Below, piece after piece: positions 32,705-41,290 of a stretch of 64,000 nt of DNA. This stretch comes from Brevinema_A sp051647245. GTDB lineage: Bacteria; Spirochaetota; Brevinematia; Brevinematales; Brevinemataceae. Within the stretch, counting starts at the first letter, position 1, and every line of letters starts with the position of its first letter. The notes under the pieces were generated by a model. That model was given only the letters and a program-made list of their open reading frames with translations, was not told where the DNA came from and did no database searches. Position numbers and translations under genes: made by a program. The stretch is taken from assembly GCA_051647245.1 (NCBI GenBank), contig JBOFDS010000011.1, positions 469,011-533,010 on the forward strand. Reading direction: 5' to 3'.

Positions 32705-33300
32705 TGCTATCCTTAGAAAACCACCATAAGATTTTTACGGTTGAAGATCAGGTTCAAGAGATCTTTCAATCTTATCAAGACAAAAAAGTCGCTATTGATA
32801 TGGGGTGCGGGCATGGAGATTATATGCTCATGCACTGCCCTAAAGATACTTCTGTTCAATGGATAGGGGTCGATATTGCACGTAAAAGAGCCATCAAAAC
32901 AGAAAATCGTCTTCTTCGTGAAGGTAATGAAAACTTCATTCTCTTTGCAGATGATGGTCAAGATGTTTTGTCTATCATGCCTCAAAATTTTGCAGATATT
33001 ATCCATATCAATTTTCCAGATCCATGGCTTAGAGATAGACAATGGAAGAACCGTCTTTTTAGACCTTCTTTTGTGGCGGACATCGTACGTGTGCTAAAAC
33101 CAGGTGGACAATTGTCCTTTGTAACCGATATCAGGGAGTATGCTGATAGTGTGGCACAGATCTTGAGTCAATATCCAAATTGGCAAAGTGTCTACGAGCC
33201 TGTTGTTCAAGAAAATATCTTTGAATCATTCCCAACTCTCTTTTATCGTAAAATGAGTCCTTTGCGTCCTATCTCTTATTTACTTTTTGAAAAAAAATAA
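32704..33300 (+). CDS. trmB: tRNA (guanine46-N7)-methyltransferase
   Basis: 198 residues. TrmB makes m7G46 in the tRNA variable loop. The SAM motif AIDMGCGHGDYML, WIGVDIARKRA and the family's INFPDPWLRDRQWKNRLF segment are clear. The start codon overlaps the gatC stop by one base, so translation is coupled. It is slightly short, as in other small genomes. Confidence 0.95.
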   Translation: MLSLENHHKIFTVEDQVQEIFQSYQDKKVAIDMGCGHGDYMLMHCPKDTSVQWIGVDIARKRAIKTENRLLREGNENFILFADDGQDVLSIMPQNFADIIHINFPDPWLRDRQWKNRLFRPSFVADIVRVLKPGGQLSFVTDIREYADSVAQILSQYPNWQSVYEPVVQENIFESFPTLFYRKMSPLRPISYLLFEKK

Positions 33301-33335
33301 CACCATATATTGAGTGATCTATAAAGGAGGCTATT

Positions 33336-33506
33336 ATGCCACATTTTATTGATGAAACCTGTATTAACTGTGCATCCTGTGAACCAGTTTGTCCAGTAAC
33401 ATGTATTAGCGAAGGCGATAACAGAAGAGACATTGACGAGTCTACATGTATCGATTGTGATGCCTGTGTATCTGTATGTCCTGTATCTGCAATTCACGTT
33501 CACTAA
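33336..33506 (+). CDS. 2[4Fe-4S] ferredoxin
   Basis: A 56-residue protein from ATG 33336 behind AAAGGAGGCTATT, a strong ribosome-binding site. It has two complete cluster motifs, CINCASCEPVCPV and CIDCDACVSVCPV (C-x2-C-x2-C-x3-CP twice), as in clostridial-type low-potential ferredoxins. It carries electrons for anaerobic enzymes such as pyruvate:ferredoxin oxidoreductase or IspH-type Fe-S enzymes, which suggests an anaerobic or microaerophilic lifestyle. A terminator follows. Confidence 0.95.
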   Translation: MPHFIDETCINCASCEPVCPVTCISEGDNRRDIDESTCIDCDACVSVCPVSAIHVH

Positions 33507-33531
33507 TTAAGAGCATCCTTTTTGTAAAAAT

Positions 33532-33560
33532 AATCCCCTCTTCATGAGGGGATTGTTGTT
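33532..33560 (+). terminator. Terminator of the gatC-trmB-ferredoxin unit
   Basis: AATCCCCTC / GAGGGGATT stem with a 5-nt loop, followed by GTTGTTTTT. Confidence 0.75.
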
Positions 33561-33672
33561 TTTAAATCATATTTTAAGAATTTTTCCTTCATGTTTAAGA
33601 TTTCCTATAGTATTTGACGATACCTAAAAAGCATAGCTCTAAAAGTATTTATATAGGAGCTTGGAGACCACT

Positions 33673-36600
33673 GTGAAAAAATCGATCTTTATCTTAATAT
33701 TTCTACCAAAGTTACTGTTTGCTCAAATTTCTGTCGACCCTAATGCATCTCTTGATCAAGCGATTGATCACTTATGGCAATCAAGTACCCCCAGTCCAGC
33801 AACTATTCAAGATGTAGGTCCTGAAGTACTCGGTAATGATCAAATGATTGCTCCTGTTTTAGCGCCTTCCCGAACAAGGACTTCTGTTCCTGGGTCCGAC
33901 ACTGTCTTGTTACCGATTGAGCAGTCTGGTGGGCCTCTTAACCTCTCTCCAAACGATTCTAAAGCATATATTCTTTACAATCGAGCAACTATTGCTTACC
34001 GTAAACAGGAATTTGAAAAAGCACGCGAGCTCTACCGTGAGCTTGTACGTCGTTACCCTCATTCTAGCTATACACCTTATGCGCTTTATACGTTATCTTT
34101 ATCTGAAAAAGATTATCGTCGTAAGATCCGTATTTTATTGACAATCAAAGAACGTTTTCCAGATTTTTCAAATATGTCTTTAATTTTGGATAGACTAGGT
34201 GATGTTTATTATATCCTTGGGAGTTCCGATGCTGCTGCAGAGGTCTTCAAAGAATCCAAATCCACCTATGCACTTTATATGCAAGCTATCATTGCCTTAG
34301 ATTCTCAAAAACCAAATCAAGCGATCAAAATCATCAGAGAATTCCTCAAGCGGAATCCTGATAAAGAATCTGCTTATAAGGCTTATATTGTGTACTCTGA
34401 AAGTTTACTCTTACTGAGAAAATACAAAGAAACAATTATGGTACTTGAAAAGTCCACAGAATTGCGTCCTTGGGCTTTTGATAATGGTGCAGCGATCTTG
34501 CTCAATGCAGGTAAAGCTTACTATCATAATAAACAATTTGCTGAATCTTTGTATGCTTTTAGTGTCCTTCGTCTTAGATTTTCTCGTTCTACTGAGTCTC
34601 GACTCGCTGATCAATATATCACCTCACTTAGTAAGATGAATGTGGTAGATATGAAAACGGTTTCTTGGATTGCGAAAGAGTTTGACACATTGATTAAAGA
34701 ACAACCTGTAAGTCGTTTTATAGCACCAAGTTATCCAACAGCTAATGATGTTCGCTCTATGAATACTAATTTACCACGTACAGGGGTCAATGAACCAAGT
34801 CTTGCTGATGTTGGGTATGTTCCAGCGATGCCTGTTCCGTCTCCACAACGTTCTCGTCAAAATGTTCTTGTGCCTGCACGTCCTGATGGTTTGCCTTCTA
34901 TTGAATTGATTTCTTTTACTAACACGGTCTTTCAAGAAGTAACGAATACGGTCAATAAAGTAATCACAAATCAAGTCTTTGCCATTATGACGAACCATGT
35001 AACTAATGAGGTAATCTCTGTCTCCAATATCTACCTCACAAATATTTTTACAAATATTATCGATATGAGAGATACTAATGTTGTTCAAACATACGAATCT
35101 GTTGTTGTTTGGAAGACTAACTATATCAATCGTGAAAGCACAAACTATGTAACTAAGATTCAAAATGATAGAATTACTAATGTGGAATTTGAAATTTTCC
35201 CACTCTGGCAAACAAATCTTCATACAAAAACAAATTTTATCACCAATATCGTCAATGATAGAATTACGAATGTTATGACAGAAGTTGTACCTATTTGGAA
35301 AACCAACACACTTACCTTAACTAATTATAAAACAAATATTGTTAATGGATATGTCACCAATGTCTTGACAGAGGTTTTACCTATTTGGCAAACGAACTAT
35401 AAGCGTATCAATTTTACCAATTATATCACTAATGTCACTCAAAATGATAAAACAAATGTCATCGTCAAGGTAACCCCATATCGTCGTGAATTAGAAAACA
35501 TCATGAATTTCACAAATCATATTACAAACGTCGTCAATGGCCAATTAACGAATGCTGAGATTGAGATTGTTCCTGTTTGGAAGACGAATGCTGGTACAAG
35601 AATGTTGACAAATGTCACCACAAACACCTATGAGGAACTTACAAATGTCCGTACCGAGATTGTGCCCCTCTGGTACCATCAGACCAATATCGTTAGCATG
35701 ACAAATATTAGCACCAATAAAACAGAACGAGGCACCACTCTTCGTCTTGATGTTGCGCCGATCTGGAAAATTAATATCATGCCTCTTACTCAAGCTCAGC
35801 AGTACACGAATCTTGTGAGCCAAATTTCTACTAATATGGGGATGGAGATCTTACCTGTTCTTCGTACAAATTATAATGTTGTCGATAGAGAGCAAGAACA
35901 AACAAATTTGATCCAAAAAATCATTACTAATAGCGTTATCGAAGTCCAAGCGCAGTGGATCACAAATGGTGCCAATATCTATCGAACAAATGATCTCACT
36001 AATACTATCAACAAAATCATTACTAATAACTTCACTGAGATTATTCCGAAATGGAAAGCTAGTTATGAAACTATTGATCAAGAACGCCTCACTACAAATC
36101 TGACTCAAAATATTGTAACTAATGTTCGTCTTGAGATTTTGCCATTTTCTTTGAATAATAAAGCCGTGTTCCAAAACGCACAAAATATCACAGATCACAT
36201 GAATCATGTTATTACGAATACACGTTTGCAAGTTGTCCCTGTATGGCGTACAAATATTGAACTATTGATCGAGACCAATTCTTTCACAAATATGCGTAAT
36301 CTTATTTTCACAAATGGAAATGAATTGATAACAAACAGAGTACCTGCATTTATCACAAATGTCGATAATGAAATTATTACAAATATCCTAAACTTCCCTA
36401 TCACAAACACTGTAAATGAAATCAAAACAAATGTGATCAATCAAGTTATCACAAATGTTGCTCCAAGAGAAAATGTTCAAGCAGAGATTGCTCCTGTTCA
36501 GGCAACAATCACTCCCGAACCTGTAGAAGAAATAATACCCGCTATTGCTCAAGCTCAGCAAGAGTTCGTTGTATCTCCAGAAATTGAGAGGCTTCAAAAA

Positions 36601-36921
36601 GGTGCCAATCGTATTTCAGAGCGTGCGGCAAGTATCGCAGGAAATTACAGTATACCAGATAATAAAGGATATGTCCTTCGTATTGCGGAATTGAAAGATC
36701 TTTCAGTTGTGAATATTATGGTGCAAGATATCAATAAGCTTGGTAAGAATATTCCTGTTGGGATATTCTTCAGAGATGGAAGTTACTATCTTGAGGCTCG
36801 AAATATTAAAGATCATAAAACAGCTAAAGAAATGTCCCAAACACTTCAAAGAGCTGGCTACACTGAAGCACAGATTTTTGAGCAATTTGAAGTCGTTGAA
36901 TATGACCAAAATATACGTTAA
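33673..36921 (+). CDS. Exported TPR protein with long Asn-Thr repeat region and SPOR-like end
   Basis: 1082 residues from GTG 33673, chosen because GGAG lies six bases upstream and a signal peptide follows (KKSIFILIFLPKLLFAQ). Residues ~95-330 are TPR-like. Residues ~415-950 hold about a dozen ~30-residue units of the form TNxxTNIVNxxxTNVxxEIxPxWxTN, variably degraded toward the end. The last ~95 residues (YVLRIAELKDLSVVNIMVQDINKLG ... AKEMSQTLQRAGYTEAQIF) resemble a SPOR peptidoglycan-binding domain. It is probably an envelope or periplasmic structural protein. It is monocistronic, ending at the hairpin 36934-36970. I know no described family with this repeat. Confidence 0.7.
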   Translation: MKKSIFILIFLPKLLFAQISVDPNASLDQAIDHLWQSSTPSPATIQDVGPEVLGNDQMIAPVLAPSRTRTSVPGSDTVLLPIEQSGGPLNLSPNDSKAYILYNRATIAYRKQEFEKARELYRELVRRYPHSSYTPYALYTLSLSEKDYRRKIRILLTIKERFPDFSNMSLILDRLGDVYYILGSSDAAAEVFKESKSTYALYMQAIIALDSQKPNQAIKIIREFLKRNPDKESAYKAYIVYSESLLLLRKYKETIMVLEKSTELRPWAFDNGAAILLNAGKAYYHNKQFAESLYAFSVLRLRFSRSTESRLADQYITSLSKMNVVDMKTVSWIAKEFDTLIKEQPVSRFIAPSYPTANDVRSMNTNLPRTGVNEPSLADVGYVPAMPVPSPQRSRQNVLVPARPDGLPSIELISFTNTVFQEVTNTVNKVITNQVFAIMTNHVTNEVISVSNIYLTNIFTNIIDMRDTNVVQTYESVVVWKTNYINRESTNYVTKIQNDRITNVEFEIFPLWQTNLHTKTNFITNIVNDRITNVMTEVVPIWKTNTLTLTNYKTNIVNGYVTNVLTEVLPIWQTNYKRINFTNYITNVTQNDKTNVIVKVTPYRRELENIMNFTNHITNVVNGQLTNAEIEIVPVWKTNAGTRMLTNVTTNTYEELTNVRTEIVPLWYHQTNIVSMTNISTNKTERGTTLRLDVAPIWKINIMPLTQAQQYTNLVSQISTNMGMEILPVLRTNYNVVDREQEQTNLIQKIITNSVIEVQAQWITNGANIYRTNDLTNTINKIITNNFTEIIPKWKASYETIDQERLTTNLTQNIVTNVRLEILPFSLNNKAVFQNAQNITDHMNHVITNTRLQVVPVWRTNIELLIETNSFTNMRNLIFTNGNELITNRVPAFITNVDNEIITNILNFPITNTVNEIKTNVINQVITNVAPRENVQAEIAPVQATITPEPVEEIIPAIAQAQQEFVVSPEIERLQKGANRISERAASIAGNYSIPDNKGYVLRIAELKDLSVVNIMVQDINKLGKNIPVGIFFRDGSYYLEARNIKDHKTAKEMSQTLQRAGYTEAQIFEQFEVVEYDQNIR

Positions 36922-36933
36922 TATATTGATATG

Positions 36934-36970
36934 ATAGTATCCTCTTAATTTTAAGGGGATACTATTTTAT
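36934..36970 (+). terminator. Terminator of the Asn-Thr repeat gene
   Basis: A 15-bp stem (36934-36948 / 36951-36965) with a single G-T pair and a 2-nt loop, followed by TTTTAT. Confidence 0.8.
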
Positions 36971-37020
36971 ATTTGATCTTCAGAATACATGATATAATAT
37001 AGCTTATAATGAGGTAAACC

Positions 37021-39594
37021 GTGTCTACTACAAAAACCCCGATGGAGCAACAGTACGACGAAATCAAATCTCGTCATGAAGATAAGATCTTACTGTTCCG
37101 TCTTGGTGACTTTTACGAAATCTTCAATGATGATGCTCAAATTGCTGCGAATGTTTTAAATATTACTGTCACCAAACGTCATAATAGAGTAATGTGTGGT
37201 TTTCCATACCATGCTCTTGATCAATACGCTTACAAACTTGTTGAAGCGGGGCATAAAGTTGCAATTTGTGAGCAAGTTGAGGATGCTTCTCAAGCTAAAG
37301 GACTTGTTAAGCGTGATATTACTTCTGTTCTGACAAAGGGAACCTGGGGTGAAAATCCGCTTCTTGATCATTCTGTCAATTCTTTTCTTGCGATTTTATT
37401 TTTTGACAGAGGCGAATCTGTGCTTGTGTTTGCAGATGTAAGCACAGGGGATATCATTATTCGCGCCTCTCATGATGAGCACTCTATATCTTTTATCACG
37501 GATGAGATGAATCGATTTCTTCCTGTGGAGACTATTTGTAACAAAAATCTTCTTGATCATTTTCCTATTGATGAAGAACTAAAAATCTATCAAAACACTC
37601 TTCGTGTTATGGATGATTCCTATTTTCAACCAAATCAATTATACCGCGATTTTCAAGAACGTTATGAAGAATATTTTGTTGATATTTCTTTTGCCAAACA
37701 AAGTGCTTTGATGGGTCTTTTTGCATATCTCAATGAAAATCATCTTTCTAATGATTCTACAAAACATTTCAAACTTCCTTTCGAATATCCCAGTTCTGAT
37801 GTTCTTTTTATGAATGAAGATACATTGAAGCATTTAGAACTTATTATTAATGCTCAGGATTTTAGCACCAAAAATACACTCTTTTCTGTTTTGAATAAAA
37901 ATAAGACGATGCCAGCCTCTCGGAAATTGAGACGATTACTTGTAGCTCCTTCTGCGAGAAACTCTGAAGTCCAACAACAACTTGAAAGAACAGATTATTT
38001 TTATTCTTTGAATAACACCGCCACACAAGGATTAGGTGAGCTTTTAAAGGGTATGAGTGACTTAGAACGCTTGATTGCTCGTTTGGCTACAGGCAAAATC
38101 CTTCCTCGGGAAATCTTAGCTTTTGCGGATTCTATTCAACGTGCAGAGCGTTTGAAGGATTTCTTACTGAGTGCGCTGCCTTTTCAGCATTACATTGCTG
38201 GTTTGAAATCTTTTGATAATATCACAGATCGTATTGCACAAGAGATCAATCCTGAATGTTCTAATATGATAGATGGATCGGTGATTCGTTTTGGAGTAAA
38301 TTCCGAGCTTGATGAATGGAAGTCTATCCTCAATGAAAGTAAGGAATACCTGATTAAGCTTCAAGCTCAAGAACGTATGGACACAGGTATATCCACACTC
38401 AAGATATCCTATAATAAAATTTATGGTTACTATATTGAGATTAGTAAAGGAGTAAGTTCAAAAGTTCCTGATCACTATGTCCGAAAACAGAGTCTTGTGA
38501 ATTCTGAGCGTTTTTCTATACCTGAACTTGAAAGTTTCGAACAAAAAATGACACAAGCTGAAAACATGATAACTTCTTTAGAACTACAAATTTATCAACA
38601 ACTCATTACCGACCTCCAAGTCTATTACCAAGATCTCTTGCCTTTGTCAGAATTTGTCACAGAAGTTGATCTGCGTCTGGCATTAGCGTATGTTGCTAAA
38701 AACAATCGTTATGTAAAACCAGAATTAACAGAGAAATTTGATTGGGATATTAAAGAAGGACGCCATCCTATTGTTGAGACTTTACTCAAAAAAGAACGTT
38801 TTGTTTCTAATGAGACTTTGATAGAACAAAAAGCTCCTGTTCTGATTGTTACAGGCCCAAATATGGCAGGTAAGTCTACTTATCTACGCCAAAATGCGCT
38901 TTTTGCTGTAATGGCACAGATAGGGTCTTTTATTCCCGCAAAATCTGCAAACTTAGGAATTGTTGATAAGATTTTCACACGAATTGGTGCTTCAGATGAT
39001 CTTAGTGCGGGACGTTCTACATTTTTTGTCGAGATGCAGGAAGCAGCTTTTATTGTGAAGAACTCTACCCCCAATAGTCTCGTTATTATGGATGAGCTTG
39101 GTAGAGGGACATCAACAAAGGATGGCTTGGCATTAGCTTGGGCGATTTTAGAGCATTTCTTAATCAATCCTCAGAAAAAATGTAAGCTCTTCTTCTCAAC
39201 TCATTATCACGAACTTACAGAATTAGGCAAATTAAACAATGTCAAAAATCTTTGTATGGCAATCGAAGAAAAAAATGGAAAAGTAACTTTTTTACGGAAA
39301 GTTGTTAACGGTGCCGCATCAAAAAGCTATGGTATTCATGTTGCTGAGATGGCTGGTCTTGACAAAACCATAGTCCAAAGAGCTTCTCAAATTATGAATG
39401 GACTTGAAAAGGGTGATTTTTTCCAAAGCTCCATAAAAAAAGCCTCGGAGCAAGATTTATTTTCTCCAAAAGAAGCTTCCTTTTCCCAAATAGAAATCAT
39501 TAATGAGATTTCTGCCCTTAGTCCTGATGATTTAACGCCACTTGAAGCCTTACTGATTTTATCTGATTTAGTTAAAAGAACAAAAAATAGTTAA
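37021..39594 (+). CDS. mutS: DNA mismatch repair protein MutS
   Basis: 857 residues, GTG start at 37021 behind TGAGGTAAACC. The mismatch-contact motif is in RLGDFYEIFNDDA (Phe-x-Glu). The lever and clamp regions follow, and the ATPase has Walker A GPNMAGKSTYLRQNA, SAGRSTFFVEM, Walker B VIMDELGRGTSTKDG and FSTHYHELTEL. Length and domain order are normal for MutS1. mutL is not adjacent. The next gene starts 14 nt after the stop, possibly in the same transcript. Confidence 0.98.
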   Translation: MSTTKTPMEQQYDEIKSRHEDKILLFRLGDFYEIFNDDAQIAANVLNITVTKRHNRVMCGFPYHALDQYAYKLVEAGHKVAICEQVEDASQAKGLVKRDITSVLTKGTWGENPLLDHSVNSFLAILFFDRGESVLVFADVSTGDIIIRASHDEHSISFITDEMNRFLPVETICNKNLLDHFPIDEELKIYQNTLRVMDDSYFQPNQLYRDFQERYEEYFVDISFAKQSALMGLFAYLNENHLSNDSTKHFKLPFEYPSSDVLFMNEDTLKHLELIINAQDFSTKNTLFSVLNKNKTMPASRKLRRLLVAPSARNSEVQQQLERTDYFYSLNNTATQGLGELLKGMSDLERLIARLATGKILPREILAFADSIQRAERLKDFLLSALPFQHYIAGLKSFDNITDRIAQEINPECSNMIDGSVIRFGVNSELDEWKSILNESKEYLIKLQAQERMDTGISTLKISYNKIYGYYIEISKGVSSKVPDHYVRKQSLVNSERFSIPELESFEQKMTQAENMITSLELQIYQQLITDLQVYYQDLLPLSEFVTEVDLRLALAYVAKNNRYVKPELTEKFDWDIKEGRHPIVETLLKKERFVSNETLIEQKAPVLIVTGPNMAGKSTYLRQNALFAVMAQIGSFIPAKSANLGIVDKIFTRIGASDDLSAGRSTFFVEMQEAAFIVKNSTPNSLVIMDELGRGTSTKDGLALAWAILEHFLINPQKKCKLFFSTHYHELTELGKLNNVKNLCMAIEEKNGKVTFLRKVVNGAASKSYGIHVAEMAGLDKTIVQRASQIMNGLEKGDFFQSSIKKASEQDLFSPKEASFSQIEIINEISALSPDDLTPLEALLILSDLVKRTKNS

Positions 39595-39608
39595 AAAGGA
39601 GTCCATGG

Positions 39609-40280
39609 ATGTTTTTCAACGCTTTGTTCAGCCAAAATGCTCTTCTCAATAATCAATTAGCAAAAATTGGTACTCTATACGGATTTGAAATTACTTCTAC
39701 ATTATTTCTCAAAGAAAAAATTGATCCTAAGATCCACCATGTTGTTTGTATTTCTCAAAGTGATCCAGAGTACCGAGAGGTAATCCAAGATCTAAAATTA
39801 CATTATCCAGATGTGTTTTTTGTCGTACTCATTGAAGAAAAAGATCAAATTTCTTTAGTTGATCTTCAAGATGATTATCTTATTTTTATTGTTGAAGATA
39901 AAAATGATGAAATGATGCATCACCAGTTTTGGCTTTGGCTTTTTAAGCTTTTATCAACTCGTTTTAAGATAACTTCCTCAGGTTCGGTTCAAATTGGACA
40001 AGGTTTTTTCTATCCAGTGAAAGCTACCTTTGAACGAGATGGGAAGGAATTTCATTTAACAGATAAACAAAATGAAATGATTAAAATGCTTGTGCAAAAT
40101 CGAGGAAATATTGTGTCTCGGATTTCTTTACTTGAAAAGATATGGAATACGGATAAAATCTCTACTGATCGCGTAATTGATACAAATATTGTCGCTATTC
40201 GTAAGATACTTGGCGATAATTTTCAGCGAAAATACCTACAGACAGTTTCTGGTCAAGGATATCGTTTAAATCACGAATAA
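39609..40280 (+). CDS. OmpR-type winged-helix protein with receiver-like N-domain lacking the Asp
   Basis: 223 residues. The C-terminal ~100 residues are a clear OmpR/PhoB winged helix: FHLTDKQNEMIKMLVQNRGNIVSRISLLEKIW, then DRVIDTNIVAIRKILGD and YLQTVSGQGYRLN. The N-terminal ~115 residues have the length and strand pattern of a receiver domain, but the strand that should end in the phospho-accepting Asp reads HHVVCISQSDP and the acidic pocket is missing. It is likely a transcription factor controlled without phosphorylation. It follows mutS by 14 nt; target genes are unknown. Confidence 0.75.
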   Translation: MFFNALFSQNALLNNQLAKIGTLYGFEITSTLFLKEKIDPKIHHVVCISQSDPEYREVIQDLKLHYPDVFFVVLIEEKDQISLVDLQDDYLIFIVEDKNDEMMHHQFWLWLFKLLSTRFKITSSGSVQIGQGFFYPVKATFERDGKEFHLTDKQNEMIKMLVQNRGNIVSRISLLEKIWNTDKISTDRVIDTNIVAIRKILGDNFQRKYLQTVSGQGYRLNHE

Positions 40281-40282
40281 AA

Positions 40283-40310
40283 AAAGCCCCTACATTAGGG
40301 GCTTTATCTA
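40283..40310. terminator. Terminator between convergent genes
   Basis: AAAGCCCCTA / TAGGGGCTTT hairpin flanked by an A run and TTAT. It overlaps the last bases of the minus-strand gene at 40304. Confidence 0.75.
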
Positions 40311-41233
40311 TATAAATCAAGAACTCTACTGAGTCTTTTATAGTCGTGGGATGTATGTTCTGGTGAGAAAAAAATAAATTCATCATCCACAATAACACCA
40401 TTTTTTTTGCATGAAAGACGATCAATATCTTTATTTAAGATCCCATATCCTTCATAAAACGTAACTAGTTCGTGTTTGAAGGTGGGTACGTTTTTTTTTG
40501 TTAAGGTATTGAAATATTTAGCTCCTTCCAGTAGGAGTATTCCATCAGCAGGAGTGAGCGGTGTACTTGGATAGTTACCTGTCAAGACGACAAGATCTTT
40601 ACCCCCAAAAGGTGTCGCATAAATGAGATGCTCATATTTGCTATGGAAAGTAATTTCTTTTCGTCGAAAAAGAAATCGTGAGTGGAATTGGATTTTTTTT
40701 GTTGCTTTGATAGAATCGATATTTTCCACAAGATGCGGTATTTCCTCAAAAATAAGAAGATCAACCTTATCACCTTCTTTCACTTCTGAAATATGAAAGA
40801 GATGATTGAAAGGTGCCAATTTTTTTATCAAATAGGAAGAATTTACGCCAATATGAATATCTTTTTTATTGAGTAATTTTGTGATAGCGAGGATACTTTC
40901 CAATAAATTTCCAAAAAAAGAGATCTCTGCTGCTTGGGTGTGTTTTTTCCAAAGATCAGAAGCCTTATATAGGAATTTCGAGTGAGCATTAGCATGGCCG
41001 ATGCCATAAGATAGAGCATTTTTGATAAATTGGGTGAGTCTTTTTGGTGCATGAGTGTCAAAAATCTCTCCTGATTGTAAGGAAAAATCGGTATATTTAT
41101 TTTCATCCAGATCATAAAGATAAACCCCTTTATGCTTTTTGAAAACATGTTGAGCTGTTGAATCAGAAATACGTCCGAGATGTTGTTGGGAAATTTGATC
41201 TGAAAAGACTTCGCTATTGGGAAAATGTGACAT
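40304..41233 (-). CDS. Degenerate class-III (HemL-like) aminotransferase homologue
   Basis: 309 residues, against ~425 for glutamate-1-semialdehyde aminotransferase. KHKGVYLYDLDENKYTDFSLQSGE matches the family's GAYLYDVDGxxYIDYVGSWG. FIKNALSYGIGHANAHSKF, FGGKDLVVLTGNYPSTPLTPADGILLLEGAKYF and the end (SPEHTSHDYKRLSRVLD) also align. The two PLP anchors are gone: the IDEV Asp region reads QFHSRFLF, and the GKIIGGG lysine segment is deleted. It cannot work as a PLP aminotransferase in the known way. The frame is intact. It lies downstream of rny on the same strand, after a strong hairpin. Confidence 0.65.
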   Translation of the reverse strand: MSHFPNSEVFSDQISQQHLGRISDSTAQHVFKKHKGVYLYDLDENKYTDFSLQSGEIFDTHAPKRLTQFIKNALSYGIGHANAHSKFLYKASDLWKKHTQAAEISFFGNLLESILAITKLLNKKDIHIGVNSSYLIKKLAPFNHLFHISEVKEGDKVDLLIFEEIPHLVENIDSIKATKKIQFHSRFLFRRKEITFHSKYEHLIYATPFGGKDLVVLTGNYPSTPLTPADGILLLEGAKYFNTLTKKNVPTFKHELVTFYEGYGILNKDIDRLSCKKNGVIVDDEFIFFSPEHTSHDYKRLSRVLDLYR

Positions 41234-41249
41234 AGATCCTCATTAAGAT

Positions 41250-41277
41250 ATTAGCCCCCAAAATTTTGGGGGCTAAT
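41250..41277. terminator. Perfect 14-bp hairpin between rny and the aminotransferase-like gene
   Basis: ATTAGCCCCCAAAA / TTTTGGGGGCTAAT is an exact palindrome. On the plus side it is followed by T-rich sequence. On the minus side, where the genes run, the following bases are not a T run, so it may only partly stop transcription from rny. Confidence 0.6.
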
Positions 41278-41290
41278 TCTATTTTTTGTT

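Noticed and set aside
34771..36440. Several long minus-strand frames opposite the Asn-Thr repeat gene
   Set aside because: They arise from the repeated codons on the plus strand and share its periodicity; no start signals.
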